Positions 37,926-46,081 of a stretch of DNA of 64,000 nucleotides are shown piece after piece. Source of the DNA: Georgenia thermotolerans (GTDB taxonomy: Bacteria; Actinomycetota; Actinomycetes; Actinomycetales; Actinomycetaceae); assembly GCF_009193185.1 (NCBI RefSeq), contig NZ_VUKF01000003.1:1-64000 (forward strand). The letters are read 5' to 3'. The notes below the pieces were generated by a model, which saw nothing but the letters and a program-made list of their open reading frames with translations, did no database searches and was not told the DNA's origin. The number at the start of each line of letters is the position of its first letter. Within the stretch, counting starts at the first letter, position 1. Both the position numbers and the translations under genes were made by a program.

Positions 37926-38774
37926 CTACTCGGAAGCGCCAGCGCCCACCGGGATCCCGCCGGCCTTGCTGCCCGAGCTGAGCACCGCCCGGTTGAACAG
38001 GCCCTGGTCGGCCACGATGGTCTGCCCGGTCACCAGCGTGTTGCGCCGCGACGCGAGGAAGGCGTACAGCCAGCCGTACTCCTCCGGCGTGGGCAGGTGC
38101 TGCAGCGGCATAAGCTGCCGGAACTGGCTGAGGAAGTCCTCCTTGGGGATGTCCGACTGCTTGGACGTCTCCAGCCCGAGCGCGGCCGGCCCCTGCAGCT
38201 GGCTGTTGGCGATGCCCGACGGCGCGACGCCGTTGACCCGCACGCGCGGGGCGAACTCGAACGCCAGCTGGTTGACCACGCTGCGCACCGCGCCCTTGCT
38301 CGCCGAGTAGAACAGCCCACCGCCGTCGGCGGCGTAGGCGGCGGTGGAGGACGTGAGGACGATGGCGCCGTCGTTCTCCTCGAGCAGGTCGACGAAGACC
38401 TTCGCCGAGAGGACGTAGCCCTTGACGTTGACGTGGAAGACCTCGTCGAAGAGTGCCGCGATGCGGTCGAGGGGGGTTTCCCGCAGCGGGATGTTGCCGT
38501 CGAAGATGCCCTGGCACCCGATCAGCGCGTTGAGCCGGCCGAAGCGCTCGACGACGGCGTCCCGGGTCGCCTCGAGGTCGGCGACCCGACGGACGTCGCC
38601 CTGCAGGACGAGCACGTCGTCGCCGAACTCGGCCCGGAGCTGGTCGACCTTGTCCTGGGCGATCTCGAGGATCGCGACCTGCGCGCCCTCCGCCAGGCAC
38701 TGGCGGCCGACGCCGAGGCCGAGGCCCGATCCGCCGCCGGTGACGAGGACGACGTGGTCGTCGAGTAGCTGCAT
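37926..38774 (-). CDS. cis-Dihydrodiol dehydrogenase (BphB-like SDR)
   Basis: A 282-residue SDR that should re-aromatise the cis-dihydrodiol made by the Rieske dioxygenase, giving a catechol and NADH. It resembles the cis-2,3-dihydrobiphenyl-2,3-diol dehydrogenase group: TGGGSGLGLGVG cofactor loop, FDEVFHVNVKGYVLSAK, catalytic Ser in LTSSTAAY and YSASK. The substrate loop GIANSQLQGPAALGLETS is typical of the group, though the conserved Asn before the GI segment differs. It is the last gene of the leftward operon, 35 bases after the reductase. Confidence 0.88.
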   Translation of the reverse strand: MQLLDDHVVLVTGGGSGLGLGVGRQCLAEGAQVAILEIAQDKVDQLRAEFGDDVLVLQGDVRRVADLEATRDAVVERFGRLNALIGCQGIFDGNIPLRETPLDRIAALFDEVFHVNVKGYVLSAKVFVDLLEENDGAIVLTSSTAAYAADGGGLFYSASKGAVRSVVNQLAFEFAPRVRVNGVAPSGIANSQLQGPAALGLETSKQSDIPKEDFLSQFRQLMPLQHLPTPEEYGWLYAFLASRRNTLVTGQTIVADQGLFNRAVLSSGSKAGGIPVGAGASE

Positions 38775-38809
38775 GCTTCTCCCTAGAGATGAGTGGGTGG
38801 TGAGGTGTG

Positions 38810-40024
38810 TCAGGCGGTGACGTCGGCGCCGCGTCCGGCGAGGGTCAGCGCCTCGTCCCAGGTGCCGCCGCGCTGAAGGAGCTTGCGGTAGGGGCGCAGG
38901 GACCGCTCCCGCCCGCACGAGAGCACGCAGTGGAAGGCGTCGCCGGCCCCGTAGAGCACGAGGTACTCGTCGGTGCCCAGCGCCCCCTCGGCGACGACGG
39001 CCTCGTCGCCGCGCCGGCGGCGCCCGTAGGAGTGCAGCCGGCGTCCGTACTGGTCGGTCCAGTAGTAGGGCACGCCTGTGTGCTCGGCGGCCTCGCCGCG
39101 AACGATGTTGTCGCCCACGAGCCGGCCCTGCTGGACGGCGTTGGTCCAGTGGTCCACGTGCACCCGCTCGCGCAGCAGCGGGTGGTCGAAGTGGGCGACG
39201 TCGCCCGCGGCCCACACGCCGGGGACGTTCGTGCGCCCCGCGGCGTCGCACACCACCCCGGCGTCGAGCTCGACGCCGGAGCCGACGAGCCACTCGTCGT
39301 TGGGCTGGACCCCGACGCCGGCGACGACGTACGGGGTACGGCGCGTGGCGCCGTCGGCCGTCTGGACGTCGAAGGCTCCCGGGGACCCCGACACCGAGAC
39401 CACCTCGACGCCCATCCGCATCCGCACCCTGTGGGCCAGGTGCAGGTCGCGGAGGTCGGCGGCGACCTCGGGGCCGACGACGTCGCCCAGCGGTAGCGGC
39501 GTCGCGCCGAAGACCGTCACGGCCACCCCCAGCTCGCGCAGGCTGGCGGCGATCTCGAGGCCGATGAAGCTCGCACCCACCAGCGTCACCTCGCCGTACC
39601 GGGCGGCGGCGGCGCGCAGGGACCGCAGATCCTCGGCGGTCCGCAGCACGGGTAGGGCTCGCCCCTCGGCGGTGACCAGCGGCTTGGGACGGCTCCCGGT
39701 GGCGACGACGACGGCGTCCCACGGCAGGGCCTCGCCGTCGGAGGTGATGACGTAGCGCCGGTCGATGTCCAGGCCGACGGCCGCGTGACCGAGCCGCAGG
39801 TCCAGCCGTTGCGCGGCGTAGTGCTCCGTCGGGCGCAGCCAGGCGAGCTCGAGCTCGTCCTCCGTCGAGAGCAGCTCCTTCGACAGCGGCGGTCGGTCGT
39901 AGGGCGGGAGCCGCTCGTCGGAGAGCAGGGTGATGGACCCGTCGAACCCGCCGGCACGCAGGGCGTCGGCGGCGCTCAGGCCCGCCACCGAGGCCCCGGC
40001 GATGACGACGTGGCGCACCGTCAT
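38810..40024 (-). CDS. FAD-dependent ferredoxin reductase of the Rieske system
   Basis: A 404-residue NADH:ferredoxin reductase (BphA4/putidaredoxin-reductase type) that passes electrons to the adjacent ferredoxin. Two nucleotide folds are visible: VVIAGASVAGLSAADALRAGG (FAD) and VTLVGASFIGLEIAASLRELG (NADH). PPYDRPPLSKELL and the GVWAAGDVAHF motif are also typical. The ATG overlaps the ferredoxin stop (ATGA). Together with the upstream genes it makes a complete three-component dioxygenase. Confidence 0.92.
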   Translation of the reverse strand: MTVRHVVIAGASVAGLSAADALRAGGFDGSITLLSDERLPPYDRPPLSKELLSTEDELELAWLRPTEHYAAQRLDLRLGHAAVGLDIDRRYVITSDGEALPWDAVVVATGSRPKPLVTAEGRALPVLRTAEDLRSLRAAAARYGEVTLVGASFIGLEIAASLRELGVAVTVFGATPLPLGDVVGPEVAADLRDLHLAHRVRMRMGVEVVSVSGSPGAFDVQTADGATRRTPYVVAGVGVQPNDEWLVGSGVELDAGVVCDAAGRTNVPGVWAAGDVAHFDHPLLRERVHVDHWTNAVQQGRLVGDNIVRGEAAEHTGVPYYWTDQYGRRLHSYGRRRRGDEAVVAEGALGTDEYLVLYGAGDAFHCVLSCGRERSLRPYRKLLQRGGTWDEALTLAGRGADVTA

Positions 40025-40257
40025 CGCGTCTCCTCGGGCCGGGACAGCGAGATCGCCTGGGCCGGGCAGTTGAAGACCGCCTCCTCCAGGTCCTCGAGGT
40101 CCTCGCCGTCGGCGACGGCGAGGCGCAGCACGGCGACCGGGCTGCCCTTGGGCAGGTCGAAGACGTCGGGCAGGATCCCCACGCAGATGCCGTAGGCGCG
40201 GCACCTGGACGTGTCGAGATGGACGGCCACCTGCTCGGCGTGCTTGAGGTCGCTCAC
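40021..40257 (-). CDS. [3Fe-4S]-type ferredoxin
   Basis: A 78-residue ferredoxin carrying electrons to the oxygenase. Three cysteines are seen: Cys19, Cys25 and Cys64 (NCPAQAI). The position of the middle Cys of a CxxCxxC motif is Tyr22 (CRAYGIC), so the cluster should be 3Fe-4S. Such ferredoxins occur in actinobacterial dioxygenases (phenanthrene PhdC type) and P450 systems, unlike the Rieske ferredoxin of classic biphenyl systems. The GTG start overlaps the beta-subunit stop (GTGA), and its stop overlaps the reductase start. Confidence 0.9.
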   Translation of the reverse strand: MSDLKHAEQVAVHLDTSRCRAYGICVGILPDVFDLPKGSPVAVLRLAVADGEDLEDLEEAVFNCPAQAISLSRPEETR

Positions 40258-40790
40258 AGGAACACCGCCAGGTTCGGGGTCGCGAGGCTCGTCTCGGTCG
40301 TCAGCACGCGCCGCGAGAGCAGCCGGGGGCCGGCGGCGGTGAGCCGGATGGTGTCCTCCCGCCGCGCCGGGATGAGGTCGAAGTACGGGTCGATCCCGCG
40401 CTGGCGGTAGAGCAGCAGGGCGCTGGAGACGGCGACGACGTCGGGGGCCTCCATGCCGCGGATCTCGACGCTGCCGACCACCCGCAGGGTGCGCGAGGGC
40501 GGCACCTCGGAGTAGGCGAGGCCGGTGTTGAGGCGGTCGATGCGGGTGCGGATGTGCGCCTTGGTGTCCTTGACGCGGATGCCGCGCTGGGTGAACTCGT
40601 GGCTGCGGGGCTCGGTGGCCTGCCGGACGGGGATCTCGTAGACGAGCTCGTCGTCGAGCAGCTCGTACCACTCCTCCTCACGCCCGTCGTCGAGCAGCCG
40701 CGCCTCCTGGGCGAGGAACTGGGTGACCAGGGCACGCAGCTCCGCGTCGGACGCGGCGGCGGTGGTCGTGGTGGTCTCGGTGGTGGTCAT
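40254..40790 (-). CDS. Aromatic-ring-hydroxylating dioxygenase beta subunit
   Basis: A 178-residue small subunit of the Rieske dioxygenase with an SnoaL/NTF2-like cone fold. Typical stretches are FLAQEARLLDDGREEEWYELL, YEIPVRQATEP, RIDRLNTGLAYSEVPPSRTLRVV and the C-terminal ISLATPNLAVFL-like end (TSLATPNLAVFL). It has a structural role in the alpha3beta3 enzyme. The N-terminus is a Thr-rich run. It starts five bases after the alpha-subunit stop and overlaps the ferredoxin. Confidence 0.93.
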   Translation of the reverse strand: MTTTETTTTTAAASDAELRALVTQFLAQEARLLDDGREEEWYELLDDELVYEIPVRQATEPRSHEFTQRGIRVKDTKAHIRTRIDRLNTGLAYSEVPPSRTLRVVGSVEIRGMEAPDVVAVSSALLLYRQRGIDPYFDLIPARREDTIRLTAAGPRLLSRRVLTTETSLATPNLAVFL

Positions 40791-40795
40791 GTCCG

Positions 40796-42190
40796 TCAGT
40801 TCCCCTCGGTCGGCGAGGTCGGTGCAGCCGCGCCGCGCATGACCTCGAGCCAGTGGCGGTAGAAGGCGAGCTGGACGTGCTCCCCGTAGCCGGTGTTGCG
40901 GCGCAGCCCCGGGCCGGTCCAGGTCGGGTCGGGCGACTGGTCGACCTCGCTGTTGCGGCCCTGCTGGAAGTTGAACTGCATACCCGCCTTGCGCAGCCAG
41001 GGGCTGGCGGCGGCGCGCGGGATGCCCTCCCACGCGACGGTGTCGTCCTGTTCGAAGATGCCCGCCGAGCCGAAGACGAACTCGCCGGTGACGTAGTGCT
41101 CCTCGACCTCCTCCTCGGTCATGAAGTCCCACACGAACTGCCAGCTCCACAGCTCTATCTCGCCCGGGCCGACCGGCTGCCACTGGCGGAAGCTCGTGAC
41201 CACGGACATGGGCCCGCCGGGGACGGCGGGGGTGTTGAACCGGATGAAGCTCAGGTTGGGGAAGATCGTGCCGACGGTGGGCGGCTCGTGGTTGACCACG
41301 TGCAGCTGCGCCTCGTCGAGGCCCGAGAGGTCGAAGTGCTGGGTGATCTCGGGCGGGTAGCCCCAGAGCACGTAGCCCGGGTGGATCGCCTTGGTCCAGG
41401 CGTGGCCGGTGAAGTTGTGGCCGTTGCCGAACTCGTAGCGGCGGCCGATCTCGCAGGAGGCCTGCAGGCCCTGGGAGACGTGGATCTCCTCGGTGCCCCA
41501 GTGCAGCACGTCGAGGTGGTAGACGTCGCCGGAGAAGTTCTCCGCCGCCGTCTTCCAGTCGGCCTTGACCTTGTAGCGGTCCGGCGGCCCGGCCACGCGC
41601 ATGCCCTTCGGGTGCAGGCCGGCGATGAGGTCGAGCATCCAGCCGGCGCCGCCGAGGTACTCGTCGAGGGTGGGCACGTCGGGGTTGAGCGAGGCGAAGA
41701 CGAACCCCTGACGGGTGTCGACCCGCGGGGCGCGCATCAGGCTCCAGTCGTCGGGGTCCAGCCGCACGCCGTAGGCGTCCTGGAGGTGCGGGGTGCCGAC
41801 GAGCTGGCCCTGGTTGTTGTAGGTCCAGCCGTGGTACGGGCACTTGAAGAACCGCGAGTTGCCGCTGTCGGTCTGGCACACCTGGGTGCCGCGGTGGCGG
41901 CAGTAGTTGGACAGGACGTTGATGCCGCCCTTGCCGTCGCGGGTGACGATGACCGGGTCGACGCCGATGCGCCGTTGGACGAAGTCGCCGGGGTTGGGGA
42001 TCTCGCTCTCGTGAGCGACGAACACCCAGTTGTTCGTGAAGATCCGGTCGATCTCGGCGCGGAAGACGGCCTCGTCGTTGAAGATCTCCACGGGCACGAG
42101 GTCGTCGGCCAAGCCGGTCTCGACCCGGTCGAGGATCGCGTCGAGGCCCGCGTCGGACGTCGTCGGACGGAAGGGTTCTGTCTGGGTCAT
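40796..42190 (-). CDS. Aromatic-ring-hydroxylating dioxygenase alpha subunit
   Basis: A 464-residue catalytic subunit. The Rieske [2Fe-2S] ligands are C97-x-H99 (NYCRHRG) and C117-x2-H120 (KCPYHGW). The mononuclear iron site is marked by GDVYHLDVLH (His225, His230, with Asp222 as electron bridge). It resembles actinobacterial polycyclic-aromatic or phthalate-type dioxygenases (HESEIPNPGDFV motif), but the substrate cannot be read. ATG at 42190 has AAGGAG upstream. It is the first gene of a five-gene operon whose promoter carries a LysR dyad (42310-42376). Confidence 0.95.
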   Translation of the reverse strand: MTQTEPFRPTTSDAGLDAILDRVETGLADDLVPVEIFNDEAVFRAEIDRIFTNNWVFVAHESEIPNPGDFVQRRIGVDPVIVTRDGKGGINVLSNYCRHRGTQVCQTDSGNSRFFKCPYHGWTYNNQGQLVGTPHLQDAYGVRLDPDDWSLMRAPRVDTRQGFVFASLNPDVPTLDEYLGGAGWMLDLIAGLHPKGMRVAGPPDRYKVKADWKTAAENFSGDVYHLDVLHWGTEEIHVSQGLQASCEIGRRYEFGNGHNFTGHAWTKAIHPGYVLWGYPPEITQHFDLSGLDEAQLHVVNHEPPTVGTIFPNLSFIRFNTPAVPGGPMSVVTSFRQWQPVGPGEIELWSWQFVWDFMTEEEVEEHYVTGEFVFGSAGIFEQDDTVAWEGIPRAAASPWLRKAGMQFNFQQGRNSEVDQSPDPTWTGPGLRRNTGYGEHVQLAFYRHWLEVMRGAAAPTSPTEGN

Positions 42191-42309
42191 GTCCCGCTGT
42201 CTCCTTCGACTGGGTGGGAACGGTGGAGCTGGGTGAGGGGTGAGGCAGTGACGTGCGCGGAGGCCGGGAATCAGGTGGTGCACCGGTGCCCGCCCGGGGC
42301 CTGCCTGTG

Positions 42310-42376
42310 AGCGTAAGAGCCGCGCGACATCGCAAAACAGCAATGAATCTGGATAGAGAGCATTGACGCCATCAAT
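42310..42376 (-). promoter_or_regulatory. LysR-regulated promoter of the Rieske operon
   Basis: Minus strand: dyad ATTGA-N5-TCAAT (42376-42362; T-N11-A), then exactly 46 bases, then -10 TACGCT (42315-42310). Eight bases past the dyad is ATC, as at the four sister promoters. The region lies in the 213-base gap between the monooxygenase stop and the alpha-subunit start, so the Rieske operon is transcribed separately. Confidence 0.8.
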
Positions 42377-42403
42377 CCGCGCCTGCCGAGGGGGGCGGTC
42401 GGG

Positions 42404-43585
42404 TCAGGGCGCCACGACGTCGGCCGACCGCTCGAGGCGGAACGGCTTGTTGAGCTCGGCCTCGATGAACGCGGCCTGGCCGGGCAGGTGCTCGCGCAGA
42501 TTCATCGCAAATTCCTCGAGCCCGTCGGCGGTGATGGACATCTCCGTGACGAGGATGCCGTGGGAGACGTCCTGGACGAGCTTGGTCCGGCCGAAGCGGG
42601 CGGCCGAGACCGCCGCGAGCGAGTCCTCCACCGGGCGGTCGCGTGCCAGCTCGTCGGCGAGGACGACGGCGTCCTCCAGGGCCATCGCGGCACCCTGGGT
42701 GAGGTTCGGCGCCGAGGCGTGGGCGGCGTCGCCGAGGACGATCACCCGCCCGACGTGCCACGGCGCCGGCAGGTGCACCTCGCTCAGCGGGCTGTAGACG
42801 ATGCCCTCGAGCGGGAGGTCCTCGCGCAGCTCGGCGACCAGCCCGCCGTAGCCGGCGAGGCGGCGGCGCAGGAGCTCCCGGAAGTCGGCGGGCTCGTAGC
42901 GGGCGTCCTCCGGCTCGGCGGTGACGTGCAGGAGGTACATCTCCTCCCGCGACAACGGGATCACCCCGGTGTTCGACCGGTCGCCGTGAAAGAGCATCGT
43001 GTGGGTGACCTCCGCCGGCCGGGGCAGAGTCACCCGCCACACGGCGAACCCGGTGTACTCGGGCTCGTACGCGTCGCCGAAGAGGCGGCGGCGCAGCGGC
43101 GAGCGGATGCCGTCGAAGCCGACGACGACGTCGAACCGTGCGGCCCGGCCGTCCGTGAACGTGACGGAGACGCCGTCGCCGTCGTCCACGAGCTCGGCCA
43201 CGCTGACGCCGTGGACGATCCGGGCGCCGGCGCGACGCGCGGCGCCGAGGAGGATCCGGTGGAGGTCGGCCCGCGCCAGGGCGTTGTTGGGTGGCACCCG
43301 GTCGGTGCCGAGCGAGCACGGCGTGACGACGATCGGTCGGCCCTGCCAGTCGAGGTGCTCGTTGCGGTCGTACGGGTAGCCCACCGCCAGGCACTCCTCG
43401 AGCACGCCGAGCACGTCGAGGGCCCGCAGGGAGTTGCCTGGCTGGTTGATGCCCACGCCGACGACACGGCTGTCCGGCCGGACCTCGACCACCTCCACGT
43501 CGACACCGTGCCGGCCCAGGGCCGCCGCCGCGCCGAGGCCACCGATGCCGGCACCGACCACCAGAGCATTTCGAACGGGCATCAT
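42404..43585 (-). CDS. FAD-dependent aromatic monooxygenase
   Basis: A 393-residue group A flavoprotein hydroxylase (salicylate/6-hydroxynicotinate monooxygenase-like). FAD-binding: VVGAGIGGLGAAAALGRHG; the DG motif lies near VVGFDGIRSPLRRRLFG; the GD motif is VIVLGDAAHASAPNLTQGAAMALEDAV. It should hydroxylate or decarboxylatively hydroxylate a phenolic or heteroaromatic acid using NAD(P)H. The start is ATG at 43585, five bases after GGAGG; the adjacent ATG at 43582 is equally possible. It is divergent from LysR1, with its own LysR-type promoter at 43614-43680. Confidence 0.9.
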   Translation of the reverse strand: MMPVRNALVVGAGIGGLGAAAALGRHGVDVEVVEVRPDSRVVGVGINQPGNSLRALDVLGVLEECLAVGYPYDRNEHLDWQGRPIVVTPCSLGTDRVPPNNALARADLHRILLGAARRAGARIVHGVSVAELVDDGDGVSVTFTDGRAARFDVVVGFDGIRSPLRRRLFGDAYEPEYTGFAVWRVTLPRPAEVTHTMLFHGDRSNTGVIPLSREEMYLLHVTAEPEDARYEPADFRELLRRRLAGYGGLVAELREDLPLEGIVYSPLSEVHLPAPWHVGRVIVLGDAAHASAPNLTQGAAMALEDAVVLADELARDRPVEDSLAAVSAARFGRTKLVQDVSHGILVTEMSITADGLEEFAMNLREHLPGQAAFIEAELNKPFRLERSADVVAP

Positions 43586-43613
43586 TGCCACCTCCACATC
43601 AGGGAATGCCCGG

Positions 43614-43680
43614 AAGATATGGCGGGACCGCATGGCCGCGGAAACCGATGGTGGTGATACCGGGCATCACCGGGATCGAT
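43614..43680 (-). promoter_or_regulatory. LysR-regulated promoter of the FAD monooxygenase
   Basis: Minus strand: ATCGA-N5-GTGAT (43680-43666, one half-site mismatch to ATYRA-N5-TYRAT), 46 bases, then TATCTT (43619-43614). ATC again falls eight bases after the box, and ATCGGTTTC lies at the same offset as in the hydrolase promoter. The GGTGAT-N7-ATCACC dyad (43653-43671) overlaps it and may serve the divergent lysR gene. Confidence 0.72.
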
Positions 43681-43730
43681 GTGGGCAAACAAGTACCAGC
43701 AACGGCAGTGAATCTCCAGAGGAGTCAGGT

Positions 43731-44663
43731 GTGTCGCAGAAGCTCGCCAACGTCGACCTCAACGTGCTCGTCGCGCTCGACGCGCTGCTCGCCGAGCGCA
43801 GCGTCACGCGTGCCGCCGAGCGGCTGATGATCGGCCAGTCCGCCATGAGCTCGACGCTGGCCCGCCTGCGCCGGATCTTCGACGACCCCCTGCTGGTGCG
43901 CCAGGGCCGCGCCCTGCAGCCCACGCCGCTCGCCGAGTCCCTGGCCGCGCCGGTCCGCGAGGCGCTCGCGATCGTGGAGTCGGTCCTCACGGTGCGCACG
44001 GACTTCGACCCCACCACCGACCACCGGACGTTCACCATCAGCGCGAGCGACTACATCGCTCTCGTCCTGCTCCGGCCCCTCCTGGAACGGCTCAACGAGA
44101 CCGCGCCCAACGTGCGGGTGAACATCGTGCCGATCAACCCCGACGGGTTCACCGACGCCCTGCGCCGCAACGAGACCGACCTGTTGATCCTGCCGCGCGA
44201 GCTGCTCGGGGCGAACGTGGGCTACCCGCACACCACGCTCTTCTCCGACCGGTACCTCGTCGCCGTCGACCGGGACCACCCCGAGGTCGCGGACGAGATC
44301 ACCGTCGAGCAGTTCAGCGCGCTGCCGTACCTCGCCTACCGTGCCGGCACCCTGATCGGCCTGCCCGAGACCCAGCTCGACCAGCAGCAGATCCCGCGCA
44401 ACCTCGAGGTCACCGCCCAGTCCTTCGTCGTGGCGCCCTTCCTGCTCCGCGGCACCGGCCTGATCATGCTCATCCACGAGCACCTGGGCCGCCTGCTCGC
44501 CGAGCAGGCCAACCTCCGGCTGCTGGAGCCGCCGATGCCGCTGGTGCCCCTGCAGGAGACGATGATCTGGACCTCGCGCCACACCGCCGACGTCGCCCAC
44601 CAGTGGCTCCGCGCACGCCTGCTGGAGCTGGCCGGCGAGATCGCCGGGGGAGCGACCTATTGA
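43731..44663 (+). CDS. LysR family regulator (LysR1)
   Basis: A 310-residue LysR-type regulator of the NodD/NahR-like branch. HTH: NVLVALDALLAERSVTRAAERL then MIGQSAMSSTLARLRRIF. The C-terminal effector-binding domain begins near RTFTISASDYIALVLL. GTG start with GAGGAG ten bases upstream. It is strongly similar in order and wording to the second regulator at 48386 (LARLRR-F, LVR-GR-L-PTPLAESL, VAPFLLRGT). It is the likely activator of the five LysR-type promoters around it. Its stop codon TGA lies inside the dyad of the next promoter. Confidence 0.93.
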   Translation: MSQKLANVDLNVLVALDALLAERSVTRAAERLMIGQSAMSSTLARLRRIFDDPLLVRQGRALQPTPLAESLAAPVREALAIVESVLTVRTDFDPTTDHRTFTISASDYIALVLLRPLLERLNETAPNVRVNIVPINPDGFTDALRRNETDLLILPRELLGANVGYPHTTLFSDRYLVAVDRDHPEVADEITVEQFSALPYLAYRAGTLIGLPETQLDQQQIPRNLEVTAQSFVVAPFLLRGTGLIMLIHEHLGRLLAEQANLRLLEPPMPLVPLQETMIWTSRHTADVAHQWLRARLLELAGEIAGGATY

Positions 44664-44725
44664 CGAAGTCGATGTTCCGCATCGCAGATATCGGTTTCCC
44701 CGATCCGGTCGGGCGCCTCTAGCGT
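44659..44725 (+). promoter_or_regulatory. LysR-regulated promoter of the C-C hydrolase gene
   Basis: ATTGA-N5-TCGAT (44659-44673, T-N11-A), 46 bases, -10 TAGCGT (44720-44725). GCATCGC begins six bases past the box and ATCGGTTTC follows near the -35 region. The box includes the stop codon of LysR1. Confidence 0.82.
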
Positions 44726-44791
44726 GCGCGGGCAGGAGGGTGCCGGTCGACGTCGACCGCGACGCCCCGCTACCCGCAGAGAGGCGTCGCC

Positions 44792-45934
44792 GTGTTCGAG
44801 ATCTTCCCCGACAGGTACGTGTGGAACCTGTCCGCCAACATCGCCCTGAGCAGCGGCGGCGAGATCGCGGAGATCCTCGAGGCGTGCCGCCCGCTCCTCG
44901 ACGCCGCCGCGCGCGGGGACGCCCCCGGCACCGAGGACTTCTTCGCGTCCTGGTGCGCCGTCGCCGACCGGCAGGTGGAGCTCGCCGACGAGTACGAGGC
45001 CGCCGGCCGGCCCCTCAGCGCCGGCACCCGCCTGCGCCGGGCCGCCATCTACTACCAGGTGGCCGAGCGCATGCAGGCGCGTGACTTCGCCCCCCGCCGG
45101 CGGGCGTACACCGACGTGCTGGACGCCTTCGAGCGGTCCGTGCGCCTGGGCGGGGAGAACTGCGAGCTCGTCGAGGTGCCGTACGCGGGCACCACGCTCC
45201 CGGCGCTGTTCGTCCGCGCCGAGGGCGCCGACGGCCCCGCGCCGGTCATGGTGCACTTCAACGGCCTGGACAGCACCAAGGAGATGATCTACTGGTCCGG
45301 CATCGGCCAGGAGCTCGCCCGCCGCGGCGTCTCCACGCTCATGGTCGACCACCCCGGCACCGGCGGGGCGCTGCGCCTGCGTGGCCTGACCGCCTTCCCC
45401 GAGAGCGAGCGCTGGGGCGCGGCGTGCGTCGACTACCTCCAGGGACGCGACGACGTCGACCCCGAGCGGATCGGTGTCATGGGCTGGTCGCTCGGCGGCT
45501 ACTACGCCCCGCGCGCGGCGGCGTTCGAGAAGCGGTTCGCCCTGTGCGTGGCGTGGGGGGCGAACTACAACTGGGGCGAGCTGCAGCGCCGCCGGCGCGA
45601 GCGTGAGGGCGAGAACCCCGTCCCGCACTACTGGGAGCACGTCCAGTGGGTCTGGGGCAAGCGCTCCCTCGAGGAGTTTCTGGAGTTCGCGCCGGCCGTC
45701 AGCCTGGTCGGCGTCGTCGAGAAGATCACCGTGCCCTTCCTCGTCACGCACGGGGAGAACGACCGCCAGATCCCGCTCGAGTACGCCCACGCCCAGTACG
45801 ACAACGCCGTCAACAGCCCCAAGCGGGAGCTGAAGATCTTCACGCGCCGGGAGGGCGGCGTCGAGCACGTCAGCGCCGACAACCAGCCCGTCGCCACGAA
45901 CTTCATCGCCGACTGGGTCTCCGAGACCCTCTGA
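44792..45934 (+). CDS. Alpha/beta hydrolase, C-C bond hydrolase-like
   Basis: A 380-residue alpha/beta hydrolase with a helical N-terminal domain, similar in architecture to 2,6-dihydroxypseudooxynicotine hydrolase of nicotine catabolism, which splits a C-C bond beside a ketone. The nucleophile elbow GWSLGGYY gives Ser233; GENDRQI (Asp) and GGVEHVSADN (His) complete a plausible triad. GTG start with GAGAGG upstream. In this island it could hydrolyse a ring-fission product or a side-chain ketone. It is followed 51 bases later by a hairpin, then a binding-protein gene. Confidence 0.82.
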   Translation: MFEIFPDRYVWNLSANIALSSGGEIAEILEACRPLLDAAARGDAPGTEDFFASWCAVADRQVELADEYEAAGRPLSAGTRLRRAAIYYQVAERMQARDFAPRRRAYTDVLDAFERSVRLGGENCELVEVPYAGTTLPALFVRAEGADGPAPVMVHFNGLDSTKEMIYWSGIGQELARRGVSTLMVDHPGTGGALRLRGLTAFPESERWGAACVDYLQGRDDVDPERIGVMGWSLGGYYAPRAAAFEKRFALCVAWGANYNWGELQRRRREREGENPVPHYWEHVQWVWGKRSLEEFLEFAPAVSLVGVVEKITVPFLVTHGENDRQIPLEYAHAQYDNAVNSPKRELKIFTRREGGVEHVSADNQPVATNFIADWVSETL

Positions 45935-45985
45935 CCTCATCGGTGCGGTCTCCGGGGCTTCATGCCCCGCCGCCCTCCGGTCCCA

Positions 45986-46020
45986 CCGGCCGGGTCGCCA
46001 CCCCCCCGCGACCCGGCCGG
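45986..46020 (+). terminator. Hairpin between hydrolase and binding-protein genes
   Basis: A 13-bp perfect stem CCGGCCGGGTCGC/GCGACCCGGCCGG with a nine-base C-rich loop, 51 bases after the hydrolase stop. It may terminate most transcripts, so the following lipoprotein could be expressed at lower level or from its own promoter. Confidence 0.6.
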
Positions 46021-46081
46021 TTGGCACTCGCACGACCCCGGGACGACGACGTCCTGGCGGACCCCCTGACAAGGAGCACTC